Shown here piece after piece: positions 63,904 through 64,000 of a stretch of DNA of 64,000 bases. Origin of the DNA: Bianquea renquensis (GTDB lineage: Bacteria; Bacillota; Clostridia; Lachnospirales; Bianqueaceae). Numbering within the stretch: the stretch's first letter is position 1; every line of letters starts with the position of its first letter. The stretch spans positions 1 through 64,000 of the forward strand of contig NZ_JACRSQ010000004.1 of NCBI RefSeq assembly GCF_014384895.1, written 5' to 3'. Both the position numbers and the translations under genes were made by a program. Under the pieces are notes generated by a model. The model was not told the origin of the DNA, ran no database searches, and saw only the letters and a list, made by a program, of their open reading frames with translations.

Positions 63904-64000
63904 GAAATATACTGTTTTATGTCCCCCAGATGCAAGGGCCCACAGGCGATGGGAGATTAAACATGGATTGGACGGATGCCATCACCCAAAAGGTCATGGG
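63900..64000 (+). CDS. Start of a further gene, cut by the window edge
   Basis: A TTG at 63900 overlaps the previous stop and lies 11 bases after AAAGGAGG. It opens RNILFYVPQMQGPTGDGR and LNMDWTDAITQKVM and stays open to the window end. Too little is present to name it. The N-terminal text would fit yet another B12-binding domain, but that is a guess. The cluster continues to the right. Confidence 0.6.
   Translation, partial: MRNILFYVPQMQGPTGDGRLNMDWTDAITQKVM

Noticed and set aside
1..64000. CRISPR array, tRNA or rRNA genes
   Set aside because: I saw no regularly spaced repeats, no tRNA-like cloverleaf with CCA end and no conserved rRNA text. Tools could still find a short tRNA.

Overview
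The window looks like part of a large secondary-metabolite locus from an anaerobic Firmicute, probably a clostridium. Support for this comes from strong AGGAGG-type ribosome binding sites, frequent TTG/GTG starts, AT-rich intergenic DNA, many cobalamin-binding radical SAM enzymes and an oxygen-independent U32-type protein. The host is inferred; no rRNA or housekeeping gene fixes it.

Layout. (1) 1-4114: a decayed pair of ABC exporter genes, with an unidentified small ORF and a possible transposase start at the left edge. (2) 4140-5739: an ImmA-like protease and an XRE repressor, divergent from a second XRE regulator, with repeated sites around a near-perfect promoter. (3) 5760-13066, visibly GC-richer: groES-groEL, DAHP synthase, Sfp-type PPTase, MTA/SAH nucleosidase, and a fusion of a ClbP-like serine peptidase with a cyclic-peptide-type ABC exporter. 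(4) 13063-13800: a scar made of a dead condensation domain joined to a dead groEL fragment. (5) 13929-50794, AT-rich: a LoaP-like antiterminator heads a long run of genes. These are a methyltransferase, four cobalamin-type and two SPASM-like radical SAM enzymes, two carbamoyltransferases, ACP, free C domain, U32 protein, A-PCP, KS-ACP, BtrH-like acyltransferase, class III aminotransferase, two GT9-like proteins, a pseudo-hydrolase, an Fpg/Nei-like protein, a C-A-PCP-E synthetase, a GyrI-like protein and a GT2. Transposase remnants at about 36.2, 46.5 and 51.1 kb mark past rearrangement. (6) 51548-64000, GC-richer again: metK, type II-like ketosynthases with truncated KS partners, two ACPs, a trans-acyltransferase, a PEP-synthase/rifampin-phosphotransferase-like protein, and three more cobalamin radical SAM enzymes running to the right edge.

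How it may work (inference). The C-A-PCP-E synthetase carries an adenylation code reading DFTKIGEVGK, close to the known Asn code DLTKLGEVGK, followed by an epimerase. It would make an N-acyl-D-Asn cap. The ClbP-like peptidase fused to an exporter is the expected partner that removes such a cap during export. This is the prodrug logic of colibactin, zwittermicin and xenocoumacin, here combined with about nine radical SAM enzymes. MetK would supply SAM and the nucleosidase would clear SAH and 5'-deoxyadenosine. The trans-AT would feed the AT-less KS-ACP, and the PPTase would activate the carrier proteins. DAHP synthase may raise prephenate for the U32 protein. An Fpg/Nei-like protein and a GyrI-like protein hint that the product may attack DNA. 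The locus looks like a mosaic of two related clusters, each of which once had its own groEL.
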